Origin: Bryopsis sp. KO-2023
Taxonomy: Eukaryota; Chlorophyta; Ulvophyceae; Bryopsidales; Bryopsidaceae
Assembly (NCBI GenBank): GCA_030272585.1
Contig: BSYQ01000012.1
Location: 992,001-1,056,000, forward strand
DNA: 64,000 bases
Reading direction: 5' to 3'
Made by a program: the position numbers and the translations under genes. The notes below the pieces were generated by a model. It was not told the DNA's origin. It did no database searches and was given only the letters and a program-made list of their open reading frames with translations. Shown here in pieces: positions 42,631 to 54,207 of the stretch. Numbering within the stretch: position 1 is the first letter of the stretch; every line of letters begins with the position of its first letter.

Positions 42631-45600
42631 CTGAGTACCTAAAAGTTTGAAAAGGGAGGTCCAGAACAAACTTGTGAACCTTGGGTCCCGATCCGAAACT
42701 ATGATTTTAGGCAGCCCGTAGTGTTTGTATATGTTCTCCACGAACAGCTTTGCTGATAGTGAAGCTTGGGGGTGACGCAATAGTGGTCGGATTCGTGATA
42801 ACTTGCTTGCTAACGCAAGTATACTTGTGGGGTTTGTTGGTTTAGACAACTCTCTAGTTAACGCGGTTGTGAACGCTACTAGAGCACTTGGTTGGGAAAG
42901 TGATTGCGTCAGGCAAACACTTAAACACACACACACACAAACACACACACAAGCGGGAACACACCAATCCCACGAATCCCGAGTTCTTACAAAGTAAAAT
43001 AGAATGTCAAATGAACGAGTGGGCCTCTTAAGTACCCCTAAGTGTAGTACGCTGACGCATGCCCCAACCTCTGGGTCTAATCTGTCTTACTCGTGAACCC
43101 ACATGCGTCAGCCACCCTCGGCTCTATCCCAAACCACCTCGTAGCGCTAAAATAACTAACATTTGCATAGTCTGGCGCCGTGATAGTTTTGTTGCAGGGT
43201 ACGAACCTCGCATACTTCGTCAATCGGTCTACAAAGACAACGATTGCTGTGAAGCCATGGGAAGACGATAGGTCGGTAACCAAGTCCGTCGTGATCTGTT
43301 CCCATTTCTGGTCTATGATAGGCAACGGCTGCAAAAGACCTTTCTGTCCTTGCAAGTCCGATTTGTTAAGCTGACAGGTCGGGCACGTTTTCACGTATGC
43401 CTTTATGTCAAGCCCAACGCCTTTCCACCAGTAATTGCGGGTAGGTACTTCGGTCATGCGGTCTGCTCCAACATGGCCGGCACTGGGAACGTCGTGATGC
43501 TCTTCCAGAATCTGTTTCTGGAAAGAAGCAGGGACCACAAGCAAACTAGGACCTGGGTCTGTCTTGGTATAATACAAGAACCCGTTGTCCAGCTTGTATT
43601 GCGGAGAAACCCCTCGTTCCATCCTTTCAAAGACAGGCTTGAGTTTTTCATCGCTTCTCAAAGCCTCTTTCCACGCCTCCTTCTCTGCCACTTCCCAAGT
43701 GGAGAGGTTATTGAGCTGGTCTGGCGGACCTGGAAGGCTCCGGGATAATGCATCTGCCAATACGTTGGCTTTTCCCTGGATGTAGACGATTTTTGGACCT
43801 ATGGAATCGAAAAACCCTGACCTCATCCACCGGGTTTGGGTCCGCGACAAAGTTGCCTGGGTCATGAAGTGGGTGATGGGTTTGTGATCTGTCAACACCG
43901 TCACACCCCCATGGCATCCCTCGAGATATTGTCGCCATTGGGCTAAAGCATAAGCCCAATGGTATCGCGTTTCAGCTGGTTTCAATCGTCTGGAAAGGTA
44001 TGCAATTGGTTGCAAACCTTTCCCATGATCCTAGGTAAGAACCGCTCCATATGCAGTTCCAGATGCATCCGTTATTACGGTGTACTCCTTGGCCGGATCA
44101 AGAAGGAGTAAGATCGCGGCTAATCCGATCCTTAAGTTCGTTATAGGCATTGCGTTGGTTCAGTCCCCATTCCCAGACAGTATCCTTCTTGGTCAGATCT
44201 GTCAAGGGACTCGCAATCCTAGCGAACTCAGGAATGAACTTACGATAGTAAGACACCATTCCCAGGAAACTTCGCACATCAGTGACCGAAGTTAACTCCT
44301 TCCATTGTTGAATAGCCTTAACCTTATCCTGCATCGGTTGAAGGCCTTTTTCCGACAAATGATACCCCAGGTAGTCCGTCTCTGCTACCCCTACTTCGCA
44401 CTTACTGGCTTTTGCGTACAACTTGTGTTTCCGCAACCGTTCAAAGACCAGTTTTAGGTGCTCGACGTGGTCTTCCACCGAGTTGGAAAAGACTAGGATG
44501 TCGTCGATAAACACCACAACAAATTTGTGAAGGAACTGCCCCAGCAAATCCTGAACCATGGTCTGGAACTGGGCTGGGCAGTTGGTCATTCCGAACGGAC
44601 ACACGAGAAACTCGAAATGTCCGTATCCCGTCCGGAATGCCGTCTTGGGAGTGTCCTTGGGTCGAACGGGAAACTGCCAGTAGCCTGAGCGGAGGTCGAT
44701 CTTCGTATAGATCTTCGCTCGGGCGAGACGGTCCATTAACTCCTCAGGAAGAGGGAGTGGATACCTATTCTTTACCGTGAACTTGTTTATCCACCGGTAA
44801 TCCACACACATCCGCAATCCTCCGTCCTTCTTTGGAACAAAGAGTATGGGTGCGCCCCAGGGACTCTCGGAGGGTCGGATCTTCCTTTGCTCGAGGAGGT
44901 AATCCACCTGTGTCCTAACTTCGTCCAACTCGGCTGGAGAGAGTTTGTACAAGGGACGGTGGATTGGGGTCATTTGTTCGTCCTCCAGGTCCACCTTAAA
45001 TTCGTGGCCTTTTCTGACTGGAGGAACGCCGGGTGGTAAGTCTTTCGGGAACACATCCTTGAAACTTGTGAGGACAGCCTTGATCCTTGGGTCGAGACCC
45101 GAATGCATCACCTTTTCCACATCTGGCTGGAGATGCACCGGTGTGGTTCCAGTAGCGTTCAAACGCTCTTTTGGAATTCCCGGATATGGATACTGCATGA
45201 GATGTGCCAAATCTTCCGGGGTGGTTGGTCGCACAACACCACAAGGTATGCCTGATCAACTTCTGGACTGTTCTTCACGAGCGAGAATAACTTCTTCGCT
45301 GAGACTGTATCAATAGCCGGTGCCAGGTGCTGTAAGTAGTCTGATGGTCGTTCCTTCATAGGAACAGTTGTCCATCCAGCACCCACTGGAACTTTGAGCG
45401 TGCCTGTTGCAAAGTCCAGTTTGGGATTGGTTTGCATCAACCAAGGAAGCCCTAGTGTCACGTCATATGAAAGGTTTGGGAAGACGTCTGCGGAAAGGGT
45501 TGTGGTATAAGTACCCATCCTGAGCTGCAAGTCTTCACATCGTCGATCAAGTGAACATAGGGTTCCGTCCGCCAAAGTGACTCCCTTTTTGCACTCGGTT

Positions 45601-45700
45601 GTTTCGAGTTTCAGTCTCGTAACGAGTTTCTTGGTAATGTAGTTCTCCGTTGCACCACAATCAACATAGGCGGAGATCGGTACTCCTCCTAATCTGGCTC
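42631..45700 (-). mobile_element. Decayed Ty3/Gypsy fragment X (protease, RT, RNase H, integrase)
   Basis: Minus-strand remains of a Ty3 element related to, but distinct from, the 31416-42051 family. Parts seen are protease (ADVFPNLSYDVTLGLPWLM), RT ([31 protein letters not shown]), RNase H and integrase ([12 protein letters not shown]). It carries an inserted solo LTR at 42754-43161 and is cut at its integrase end by the hAT-like fold-back element. It is old to middle-aged, with several breaks. Confidence 0.8.
42754..43161 (-). repeat. Solo LTR of the three-LTR Ty3 family, with TTTGC duplication
   Basis: 408 bp, similar to LTRs A to C but with several substitutions and small gaps, so older. 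The five bases TTTGC flank it on both sides (42749-42753 and 43162-43166). It sits in the integrase part of fragment X and was left after recombination removed the rest of an element. Confidence 0.88.
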
Positions 45701-45920
45701 AGATCCCATATCCCATAAATTTCAAATGGTTAGGACCTTCTAGTGGTGACATATGCTCAGAAGGTGAATACTGATATAGGCCCTAAGGCCTTCGAAACAC
45801 AGGCGCTCCCCCTTAGGGAAGCTACAGGTTACTAGCAAGAATATTTTTTACAGGAAGGGCCCTAGCCCTTTAAACCATGTCGTACACATTACCCTTAATC
45901 GTACCCTTAATCGTACCCTT
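45701..45920. other. Non-coding joint between two Ty3 fragments
   Basis: Short stretch with a small tandem repeat of ATTACCCTTAATCGTACCC (about three copies at 45887-45925) and no coding capacity. It separates fragments X and Y. Confidence 0.5.
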
Positions 45921-47032
45921 AATCCGTCCTCAAGTTGATACTGCGGAGAAACCCCTCGTTCCATTTTCTCGAAAATAGGCTTGAGTTTTGTGTCGCTTCT
46001 CAAAGCTTCTTTCCATGTCTCCTTCTCTGCCACTTCCCAAGTGGAGAGGTTTTTTATTTGGTCCGGCTGACCTGGAAGGCTCCGGGATAATGCATCTACC
46101 AATACGTTGGCTTTTCCCTGGATGTAGACGATTTTTGGACCTATGGAATCGAAAAACCCTGACCTCATCCACCGGGTTTGGGTCCGCGACAAAGTTGCCT
46201 GGGTCATGAAGTATGGGATGGGTTTGTGATCTGTCAACACCGTCACACCCCCATGGCATCCCTCGAGATAATGTCGCCATTGGGCTAAAGCATAAGCTAT
46301 TGCCCCCATCTCCCGCTTGTATGCGGAGTATTGCGTTTCAGCTGGTTTTAATCGTCTGGAAAGGTAAGCAATAGGTTGCAAACCTTTCCCGTGGTCCTGG
46401 GTCAGAATTGCTCCATACGCAGTTCCGGATGCATCCGTTATCACGGTGTATTCTTTCGCCGGGTCAGGAAGGAGTAGAATCGGTGCACGGCTAATCCGAT
46501 CCTTAAGTTCGTTATAGGCTTTGCGCTGGTTCGGTCCCCATTCCCAAACAGTATCTTTCTTCGTCAGATCTGTCAAGGGACTCGCAATCCTAGCGAACTC
46601 AGGAATGAACTTACGATAGTAAGAAACCATTCCTAGGAAACTTCGTACATCAGTCACCGAAGTTAACTCCTTCCAACGTTGAATAGCCTCCACCTTATCT
46701 TGCATCGGTTGAAGGCCTTTCCCGGACAAATGGTACCCCAGATAGTCCGTCTCTAAAACTCCTACTTCGCACTTACTGGCTTTCGCGTACAGCTTATGTT
46801 TCCGCAACCGTTCAAAGACCAATTTTAGGTGTTCGACATGGTCTTCCACTGAGTTGGAAAATACCAAGATGTCGTCGATGAACACCACGACAAAGTCGTC
46901 AAGGAACTCGCCCAACAGATCCTGAACCATTGTTTGGAACTGGGCTGGACAGTTGGTCATTCCGAACAGGCAAACGAGAAACTCGTAATGTCCGTATCTT
47001 GTCCGGAATGCTGTCTTGGGAGTATCCTTGGT
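45921..47032 (-). mobile_element. Decayed Ty3/Gypsy fragment Y (RT and RNase H)
   Basis: Second partial copy of the same subfamily as fragment X, highly similar across RT and RNase H (VFIDDILVFSNSVEDHVEHL, VITDASGTAYGAILTQDHGK). Protease and integrase are absent. It ends abruptly near 47032 against unrelated sequence. It is incomplete, with about one or two breaks visible inside the kept part. Confidence 0.8.
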
Positions 47033-47535
47033 GGCAGGCAGAACGGACCGATCCCGAAACAGTTCAACTTAAAGACCTGCACTTGGACATGCACGAGCCC
47101 GACTTCCAGCCACTCCCCCAGGCCCCAACCACGACCCAGACTCTGACCGAGTGCTATCAGTGCTTGAGAAGGGACATGGGCTTTCCGAAAGGCCTTGCCC
47201 TGAAGCGCTTGGGTCCGTTGGTGAGAAAGTGGGCGGTGGAGTATGCGAATCAGAAAGAGGAAGGCGAATTCCCAGATCAGGGACCCAACCCAGATCAGAA
47301 CCCAACACAGGAGCCAAAACAGGACGACAACAAGAGTCCTTCAGAGTCTAGCAGAAGTTCATCTTCGGAGCCTTCGTCCTTAGGTCCTCTTCCTCCACCT
47401 ATGGATTTCCCTCCTTTGGATTTGGATGAGGACGAGCCTCCGATCGACTTGGTTGAGGATCCAGTCGAGGAACCAGCTGAGGAACCAGCTGCACCACTAG
47501 CCACCGCCGCAGATGCTGGCGCAGGTGCTGGCTGA
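47033..47535 (+). CDS. Acidic proline-rich ORF fragment, unknown
   Basis: An open plus-strand frame from the border of fragment Y to a stop at 47535. The first part could be folded (CYQCLRRDMGFPKGLALKR, LVRKWAVEYANQKEEG). The rest is low complexity: PNPDQNPTQEPKQ, serine runs, then DLDEDEPPIDLVEDPVEEPA. A purine tract (GTGGGGGAGGGGG) at 47789-47801 downstream suggests the 3' end of another retroelement, but no LTR partner was found. The start is truncated by the joint. Confidence 0.35.
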
Positions 47536-47910
47536 GATGGCTTCTGGAGTGACAGAAAAACGCAGACCAAGCTGGAGACCAAGCTAGAGAACAAGCCAGA
47601 GACCAAGCCTCAAGACAGAACGGGAGTTTTCTGTGAGTTTAGTTTGGGATTTTTCGTGGGCTTGTTTGGGGTTTAGTTTGCTGTTTGTTTGTGGTTTTGT
47701 TTGGGGGTTTATTCGACTTTCTTTTCTCGTTTCGTTCAACCTTTTTCTTTGTTTCTTTCCGGGTAGTGACGGGTGTGGACACCCTCTCGTGGGGGAGGGG
47801 GACAAATTGATAGTAGAACTCGGGTTTAGGGTAGTTGTGCAGTACAATTGGGAGTACGACAGGGTTTATAGGGCAGGGGGCCCTCCTGTAAAAATTAATC
47901 TTCCCAGTGA

Positions 47911-47943
<33 letters not shown>
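47911..47943. repeat. CT/GT microsatellite
   Basis: About nine CT units followed directly by about eight GT units. Confidence 0.9.
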
Positions 47944-47945
<2 letters not shown>

Positions 47946-48116
47946 CTTGTGTCTCGGGGACTTGTGTGCCCCTATCATGTTCCCCACCGCAGATTCACGT
48001 TTTTCCGCTTTTTTTTCAGATTTCATCGCCACATCCATCGCTTCTTCCACGGATACGCATATCCACATTAAGCACAACTCCACCACCACGCCAGCCACAT
48101 ACATGTGTCCACGCTC

Positions 48117-48163
48117 TCAGAGATGTGTGGGACTCGAACCCACTCTAATCCATCCATCTCTGA
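48117..48163 (-). other. tRNA-like acceptor/T-arm mini-hairpin
   Basis: Read on the minus strand: a 9-bp outer stem TCAGAGATG with CATCTCTGA, a 5-bp inner stem GTGGG with CCCAC, and the 7-nt loop TTCGAGT that matches a T-loop. An 11-nt single strand replaces the D and anticodon arms. It is not a functional full tRNA. It is either a truncated tRNA-derived repeat or a mini-helix. Confidence 0.55.
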
Positions 48164-48469
48164 AGGTTTCTCTCGCCTCATGTTCCCCACCTCAGCAAAT
48201 CGCAGATTTGCATTTTTCCGCGTGTATCGCGAGAGGGCTGATATCGAGTGGGATCGATTGAGCGTGGGCAAGCGCCGGAAAATTCGAAGTAGCGTTCATC
48301 CAGCCAGTATGGAGTAGTTTGCAGCGATTGCAATGGGGATTTACTGCAGAGGACTTACTGTGATCAAAGTAACGCTCCAGGTTGTTCACTATGGGAAATT
48401 CACCCCTGTGCGACCAAACTTGTAATGTCGCAGTGAAGTGTACAGAGTCGTGCACGCGACGTCAACGGT

Positions 48470-49050
48470 CGCACCCCTGTGCGCCCAGGTAGCCACCCAT
48501 ATTCGACCTAAAATTTAAAGTCGCACAGAGGTGACGTCTTTGATGCAGTCCCCAGTCGCAGAGACAAAAAACAGTCGCACCTGTGTGCGACATAAGTGTG
48601 TGCGACCGAAATATTGAGGTCGCAGAAGCTTTAGGTCGCACCTGTGTGCGACCAGGTAGCCACCCATATGCGACCGAAACAAAAATCGTCACAGTTAGGT
48701 CGCAGGGGTGTGCGACCAGGTAGCCACCCATATGCGACCGAAACAAGAATCGTCACAATCAGGTCGCAGGGGTGTGCGACCAGGTAGCCACCCATATGCG
48801 ACCGAAACAAGAATCGTCACAATCAGGTCGCAGGGGTGTGCGACCATGTAGCCACCCATATGCGACCGGGGAGAAAGTCGTGGAAATTGGGTCGCAGGGG
48901 TGTGCGACCAGGTAGCCACCCATATGCGACCGGGGAGAAAGTCATGAAAATCAGGTCGCAGGGGTGTGCGACCAAGTAGCCACCCATATGCGACCGTTGG
49001 TTGTGTTGTGCGACTCGAATACAGTCGTGGGAATTGAGTCGCATGCAGGT
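48470..49050. repeat. 64-bp satellite with TGCGAC palindromes
   Basis: About six tandem copies with period 64 bp (unit starts at 48697, 48761, 48825 and 48889), more diverged towards 48470. Each unit holds GGTCGCAGGGGTGTGCGACC and AGCCACCCATATGCGACC. Unit variants differ in the GAAACAAGAATCGTCACAA segment. No coding meaning is apparent. Confidence 0.88.
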
Positions 49051-49059
49051 GCGACCAGA

Positions 49060-49960
49060 CAACCGAAAAAACAACATTAAACTCATATTACATATCATTC
49101 CTTCCCCCACCCCCAATAAACAACAATTCCCACCCAGAGCAAGGTAAAACATCGTTCAAATATATTCCAATTCCCATACAACTTCACCATTCCAATCTTT
49201 CTCGATCAAAACATCCACCTCTCTTCCAGTCTGAGTTTCTCTAGAAATTCTATTTTGAATTACAGAATGAAGTGTGGTTTCCAGCAAGAGCCCTCATCAA
49301 AATCAACAGGCAAATCCATACCCCCCTCATCACACTTCCTTTCCCCACAGTGTAACCCCCCCTGCCACCCTTGATGCCTTCATCGTACCACAGACATACC
49401 CCCTTCAAGAATAGGGAACCGGGGCAAACAGAGCACATCGGAATTCGTATCGTTATTTGCTCCCCACAACCGTGATTGCCGGCCACCTCTTCGGATCGTT
49501 GATCGACTGCCCTTCATGCAGCTTTCCATTCCGACCATGGATACCCCTCCATTTTCTGAATACTCTGATTAGACTGTGGAAGGGAAAAAAAAAAAAAATT
49601 CAGAAAAAAAAAAACAAAAACAAAAACAAGAATTTCAGTCGACACTAGCTGAAATTTGGTGGAATTTCAGGCCACCAGCGTGTAGGCCTCTTCGAACAGG
49701 AAGCCGAGTATTAACACGGGAATGGCTGGGACGGCATGTTGATAAAACATGTGATCTGCAGGCTCCCATTTCACAGCCGATTCTCATAACATTTTGTTTT
49801 CTTCATCCAGGTCAGAATTCCCTTACAAAAATAACAAAAAGAAAAGGCATCGATTTCGAAGCAGCTTTTGCTGGGGGGGGTACGTTTCATGAACCAAACA
49901 AAACCCTTTGAAAACATGAATAGGAAAGGGAAGAAAGAGGGGTGATTGTTTTGGTGTGTT
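49060..49960. other. Stretch without firmly recognised genes
   Basis: A-rich sequence with long A runs near 49586-49625. The last exon and 3' end of the membrane-protein gene to the right may lie at 49800-49925. Confidence 0.4.
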
Positions 49961-49964
49961 TTAC

Positions 49965-51801
49965 CTGACATGGATTCCACCCTCTTGATCAGCTCAGATG
50001 CTGTCGAAGTGTCTCTTTCGACCAGCGACAGTAAGAACCTTCCTCCTTGAGCAATTGTCCACACCAACATGGACATCGCCCCCCATATCAGCGATGCATC
50101 TGTGGAGCTGGCCTGAACCACTGCACCACCCAACCCCATTTTTTTTATCTATTCACATTCTTGTACACACCTCCTTCAACCTTAGTCTGGCAGTTCAACT
50201 AACCATACGGTTTCTTTAGGCAAAACATTTCCAACTGTGAGTGAGTGCGATGCTTTTTCCTTTATTTCGTTGTTTTATTTTGAGTTGCTCCAAGGCTGAA
50301 AGCGTTATGGATTCTACCCACAGTGGTGAATTAAACAAATGCAATTATCCCAATCGAACTGCTGGACAAAGCCGGAAAAAAAAATAGTCAAAATAAAAAT
50401 AATATCTGAGGAAAACCTGAGAATGCTTTCAGCCAAAACAACTTACAGAAGCCAGCGAGACCGATCATCAACGCAAGTTGCTGTTTACGGAGCATCGATT
50501 TCCCGAAAATTTGCACATCGAAAGCCACCTCCAGCAAAATCAGCGAAAAGCAAATCCAGGTGATAAGGAAAACCACGCCTTGAAGCACACCCCCAGAACA
50601 AGGGACAAAAACTGCGAAACACAGACGCACCTGAAACCAAGTCAAAAACACATGATAGGCACCAAAAAAAACCCAATTCTTTCATGAGCGAGCATGTGAA
50701 AAAATTGCAAGCAGCTTCCTGTTGCCCTTTCAGATCCTTGATTATGGAGGGTTTCCGCAGCTGCTTGCCATTGGACAAAGTTTGGCACAACTGCACAACT
50801 GTGAATTCGACTTTTGAAGTAGGTGTTGATGGCAGAAAAAATGGAATATACACACACACAATATTTCCAGGAAGGGCATAAATTTTCAGCAGACAGTGAC
50901 TGAGCTGCTACTCACTTGGATCGCGTGGACAAGCGTGACTAATAGATTGGAGCGGAGCCTCATCCAGCTATAGCTTTTCAGGGAAACTATTCCAGCCAGG
51001 CTTAATCCCCATAGGACAAGCGGCAACGGAATAATGTGCCAAAATGCAATTAGAAACGGAGTTTTCGCCAGCCGAGCGCATCTCTGTCGCAAACAAAATA
51101 AAGCCACTCTTCACCTTACAGCGAAAGGCTTGTTTTTTGGGATTGCATGTTCCTATCTTCCTTCTTGCAATGATGATTGTCACTTTTTTTCGCACTGAGA
51201 ATTGTTATGTTCGCCTATTTCCAGGAACAGGCTGGAAGTAAAAGGGAAACAAAGATTAAAAAACGACACATATATAGAAGCTTTATCTGCAACAAAATAC
51301 ACAGCTGGATCTGCATCCTATCTTTCTGATTTTGATTGGCTATAAGCAACTCCCAGGCCCCACCCCCCAAACATCATTAATAAAATAAAACATTAGAAAA
51401 TCTTGTTTGACAGGACACCCCCCCCCCCCCTGGTTTTTACCTTTTCCCAGTTTTTTTTCAATTTGATCAAAGAGGGTTTCTTACTTTTGGGTTTTTTTTT
51501 AACATAATCAGCTTCCCAATTACAACCAAAACAATTACCTCCAGCAGCACCAGCCCAGCGGCTTGGCAGGCAGCATACACAGCCAAGAACACGTAATACT
51601 TAAAGCCTTGAATCACTCGTCCCACTGCTTCAAAATCCTGGTCTTCCGCTTCGACACTCCCTTCCACTCCAAGGCCCCCCCCTTGCTGCAACTTTCTCTT
51701 TCATTCGTTCGGAGTTTTTCCCTTCTCAGCTTGCTCCTTGAAAGTAGTCCTGACCGGCGCAGCGCCTCTCTTTTGGAGGCTTCGCCATCATTCGACTCCA
51801 T
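49965..51801 (-). CDS. Multi-pass membrane protein of unknown family (at least four exons)
   Basis: Exons are 51801-51539, 51083-50916, 50630-50447 and 50120-49965, then a short unresolved last exon. Phases fit (0, 0, 1, 1). Hydrophobic segments are YYVFLAVYAACQAAGLVLL, FLIAFWHIIPLPLVLWGLSL, GGVLQGVVFLITWICFSLIL and SLIWGAMSMLVWTIAQGG, plus a weaker one at the joint LLVTLVHAIQ/VRLCFAVFV. So four to five membrane spans, with a charged N-terminus (MESNDGEASKREALRR). The frame changes within exon 1 at a run of eight Gs near 51673-51681. This may be a sequencing slip, a real frameshift or an unrecognised splice. The last exon may follow AG near 49870 or 49907. I do not recognise the family. Confidence 0.55.
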
Positions 51802-52029
51802 TTCCAATCTGGCAAGCCCCCCCAAACACGGAAGCCAAGGAAAAATCCCTGACGAACAGAGCCGCGTCTTGAAGCAGCTTTCTCGTGGGGGCGCTGCGAT
51901 AGTAGGCGCTGGGCTGGAAGCAGGGTGCCGAAGAAAATGACACCAAAACGTCGTATAGGTTTTGTTGTTGCAGTGATTAGTCATATCGCTGCTGGCAACG
52001 GATTCTAAGAAGAAGAAGAAAAAAAAACA

Positions 52030-52350
52030 CAAGTCGCACACGCTGTGCGACTAAAGTGAAAGTCGCACATCGTGTGCGACCTGTTTGTTTCCCGGTGCGA
52101 CCTTATCAGTTCAGTCGCACATCGCGTGCGACCTGCTTGTTCTCCGATCCTCGACCCACCCTGACGACTGTGTCGTCGAACACAAGAAAATGCTCCAATT
52201 TTCATCAGAGCTTTCAGAAGGGACGTCTGGGAGTCGAACCCAGATACCCCGAACGTCCCCGAAGCGTTAACCACTCTTTCGCTTCGTGGAAAGCGGCTTT
52301 GGCTTTCGAACCCTGTGCGACCGTATTTTCGCACGGTCGCACAGGGGTGG
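52030..52350. repeat. TGCGAC palindrome cluster with a tRNA-like hairpin
   Basis: Contains GTCGCACATCGTGTGCGACC, GTCGCACATCGCGTGCGACC and GTGCGACCGTATTTTCGCAC. The word is the same as in the 64-bp satellite 3 kb to the left, but here the copies are not in tandem. The tRNA-like hairpin at 52220-52259 lies inside the block, as the other such hairpin lies beside the satellite. Confidence 0.7.
52220..52259 (-). other. tRNA-like acceptor/T-arm mini-helix
   Basis: A 7-bp stem GGGACGT with ACGTCCC is stacked without gap on a 5-bp stem CTGGG with CCCAG, closed by the 7-nt loop TTCGACT, a perfect T-loop pattern. A 9-nt strand TCGGGGTAT replaces the D and anticodon arms. Just upstream on the same strand is AGAGTGGTTAACGC, an A-box-like sequence. 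It may be the remains of a tRNA-derived SINE. Confidence 0.55.
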
Positions 52351-52359
52351 ATTTCCCAT

Positions 52360-53077
52360 AGTGGTTTTGACAAAGCTGTATCGCTGTGGCTGACTTCACT
52401 CTCCTGCACATGGGTATGGATCTGCACAGGGACAGGCTAGCTGGGGTGGGTTGATGCTTCGAGCAGTGAGGTATCTGTTGTCGACAATGAAGTTTACAAT
52501 GTACAATGAACAGATCCCAAAACTGCTCAGGCCCATCATTAACCAATTCAAGTCCCGTATGATGTTCCTTATTGCTAAGAACACATCAATTCAACCTCAA
52601 TGACAATCGCCCGATCTGGGTGATGCCCAGCAGAGCTCTCACTGGCATCCACTAATGGAAAAAACGAAAACGAGCTGTCCCATCTCCAATTAGACAAAAA
52701 TACACAATCGCTAGATTAACAAAACTGAGCTGCAACTGGCATGCACCAACAATGAGAGAACTGGGCAGTGTTTGTCCATAACCCCCTGTTTACCCTCGGA
52801 AGAAAGCAATCACTGACATCTACTCACAACTGGCAAATTCATAGCTGCACTCCTGACCAAAATCAAACATGACCACTACCATTGACAAAAGAATCACAAA
52901 AATGAGCAGCCGCCCCAAAAACAAAAAACTCGGCAACAACAGCAAAATTAATAAAACACACATCAAAAAAGAGGAGTTACCCCTGTTCATTCATCAACAG
53001 ACAACATTCATTCAAGCCAGCACCCAATCTTCTTTCGCTTGTTCTTTCAGTGTTGCGTTTTTGGTGATGCCTTTTCT
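52360..53077. other. Intergenic stretch, no gene recognised
   Basis: Mixed and A-rich sequence between the TGCGAC block and the secreted-protein gene. No domain, splice pattern or repeat stands out. Confidence 0.4.
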
Positions 53078-54152
53078 TCAATCGCAGGATTTCTTTTCCC
53101 TGATGTACCACGACACCCACGGCCTCATCGCGTTCAAGGCAGGCAGGCACGCCCCACACACACAGTTCTCGCCGCCGTAGTAAGCCACCCCAGCGCTGAC
53201 CCCCATGTCGAAACCCTCGCCACCAGGAAGGCACTTGTTTTTGAACTTGCCACCGAAATCCCCTTCCAGGAAGGCATCGAACATGTCCTGCACGAACTCC
53301 TCCAAGAAGTCGTACACGTCGTCCAGGAGTTTGTCAGCAAATTTCGTTCCCTCAGCGCTCACGCTCTCAATTATGTTTTTGGTCAGAGTGGCGACCTGCT
53401 CGAGAACCTGTTTTGGAAAGAACACACACACAACAATCATTGCTCGACACATGCACGCAGCAGTTCCTGGACGTACGATGTTCCTCCCCACCACCCGGAG
53501 CAGCACAGCTACCTCCAACGAACTCTCGTTTAACCAGCCGCACACCACTATAATGGTCACAGGCCTGGCCGTAAAAAAAACCCTCAAATAATCCACCCCT
53601 TTGATCACACACCAATGACCCTGCCGTAAGCACCAGGAAATTGTCTGCCACGTGATCCACGTGATAGTGCCTGAAACCCCTTACCTCTTGGGTCAACCCA
53701 GCCACAAGAGCGGCCTGCGCACAAGCCCCACAACCGACGTTGCACGCCATGCAGGCCAAACCTGCCTTCAGGTTCAGCTCCAGAACCTCGTCCCCTCCCT
53801 GCTGCTTACCCCAAACGGTCTCGCACACAGCATCCTTATCACTCAGCCACCCACAGTTGTCGTCTTCGACTTCATCCATCCTGTCCCATTTCTCTGTGAA
53901 GAACCCATCTTTCCCTTTGCATACAGCCTCTTTCAGCGTGTTTCCTGGGTCACTCAGGGCCTCTTTTCCCTTGTCGACGGCCTCTTTACCCTTCTCGATA
54001 ACCCTGCTACCCTCGTCGAAGGTTTTAGTAAATGTGTCGGCTACACCACCGACGCTCCAGCCCCGGAGCTTCCTGGAGCTGGAGGCTTGCTCAAGGTTGT
54101 GCGCTCGAGCGCACAATGCCAGGCCAAGTACGAAGATAATCTGTCGAAGCAT
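53078..54152 (-). CDS. Secreted cysteine-containing protein, two exons (265 aa)
   Basis: Exon 1 is 54152-53685 and exon 2 is 53407-53078, joined in phase 0 (donor CAAGAG/GTAAGG, acceptor CCAAAACAG). The N-terminus MLRQIIFVLGLALCARA is a clear signal peptide. Residues 27-30 read RKLR. Next come a lysine- and glutamate-rich helical stretch (EKGKEAVDKGKEALSDPGN), a central cysteine cluster (CMACNVGCGACAQAALVAGL) and, in exon 2, an acidic helix (DKLLDDVYDFLEEFVQDMF) followed by CVCGACLPAL near the end. At least twelve cysteines suggest disulphides in the secretory pathway. I do not recognise the family. The RKLR motif recalls oomycete RXLR effectors, but nothing else supports that origin. Confidence 0.7.
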
Positions 54153-54207
54153 GTTTCGAGCTGCTGGTATCGAACTCGGAATCGAAATCTGGATTGCAGA
54201 TGTCCTC

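Noticed and set aside
48470-49050. Possible CRISPR array
   Set aside because: The repeats are contiguous 64-bp units without variable spacers, and the DNA is eukaryotic. It is a satellite.
52214-52290. Functional tRNA gene
   Set aside because: Only the acceptor and T-arm halves are present. No anticodon arm can be drawn between them.
53078-54152. Assignment to an oomycete RXLR effector
   Set aside because: One four-residue match after a signal peptide is too weak, and the neighbouring genes and introns do not point to an oomycete.
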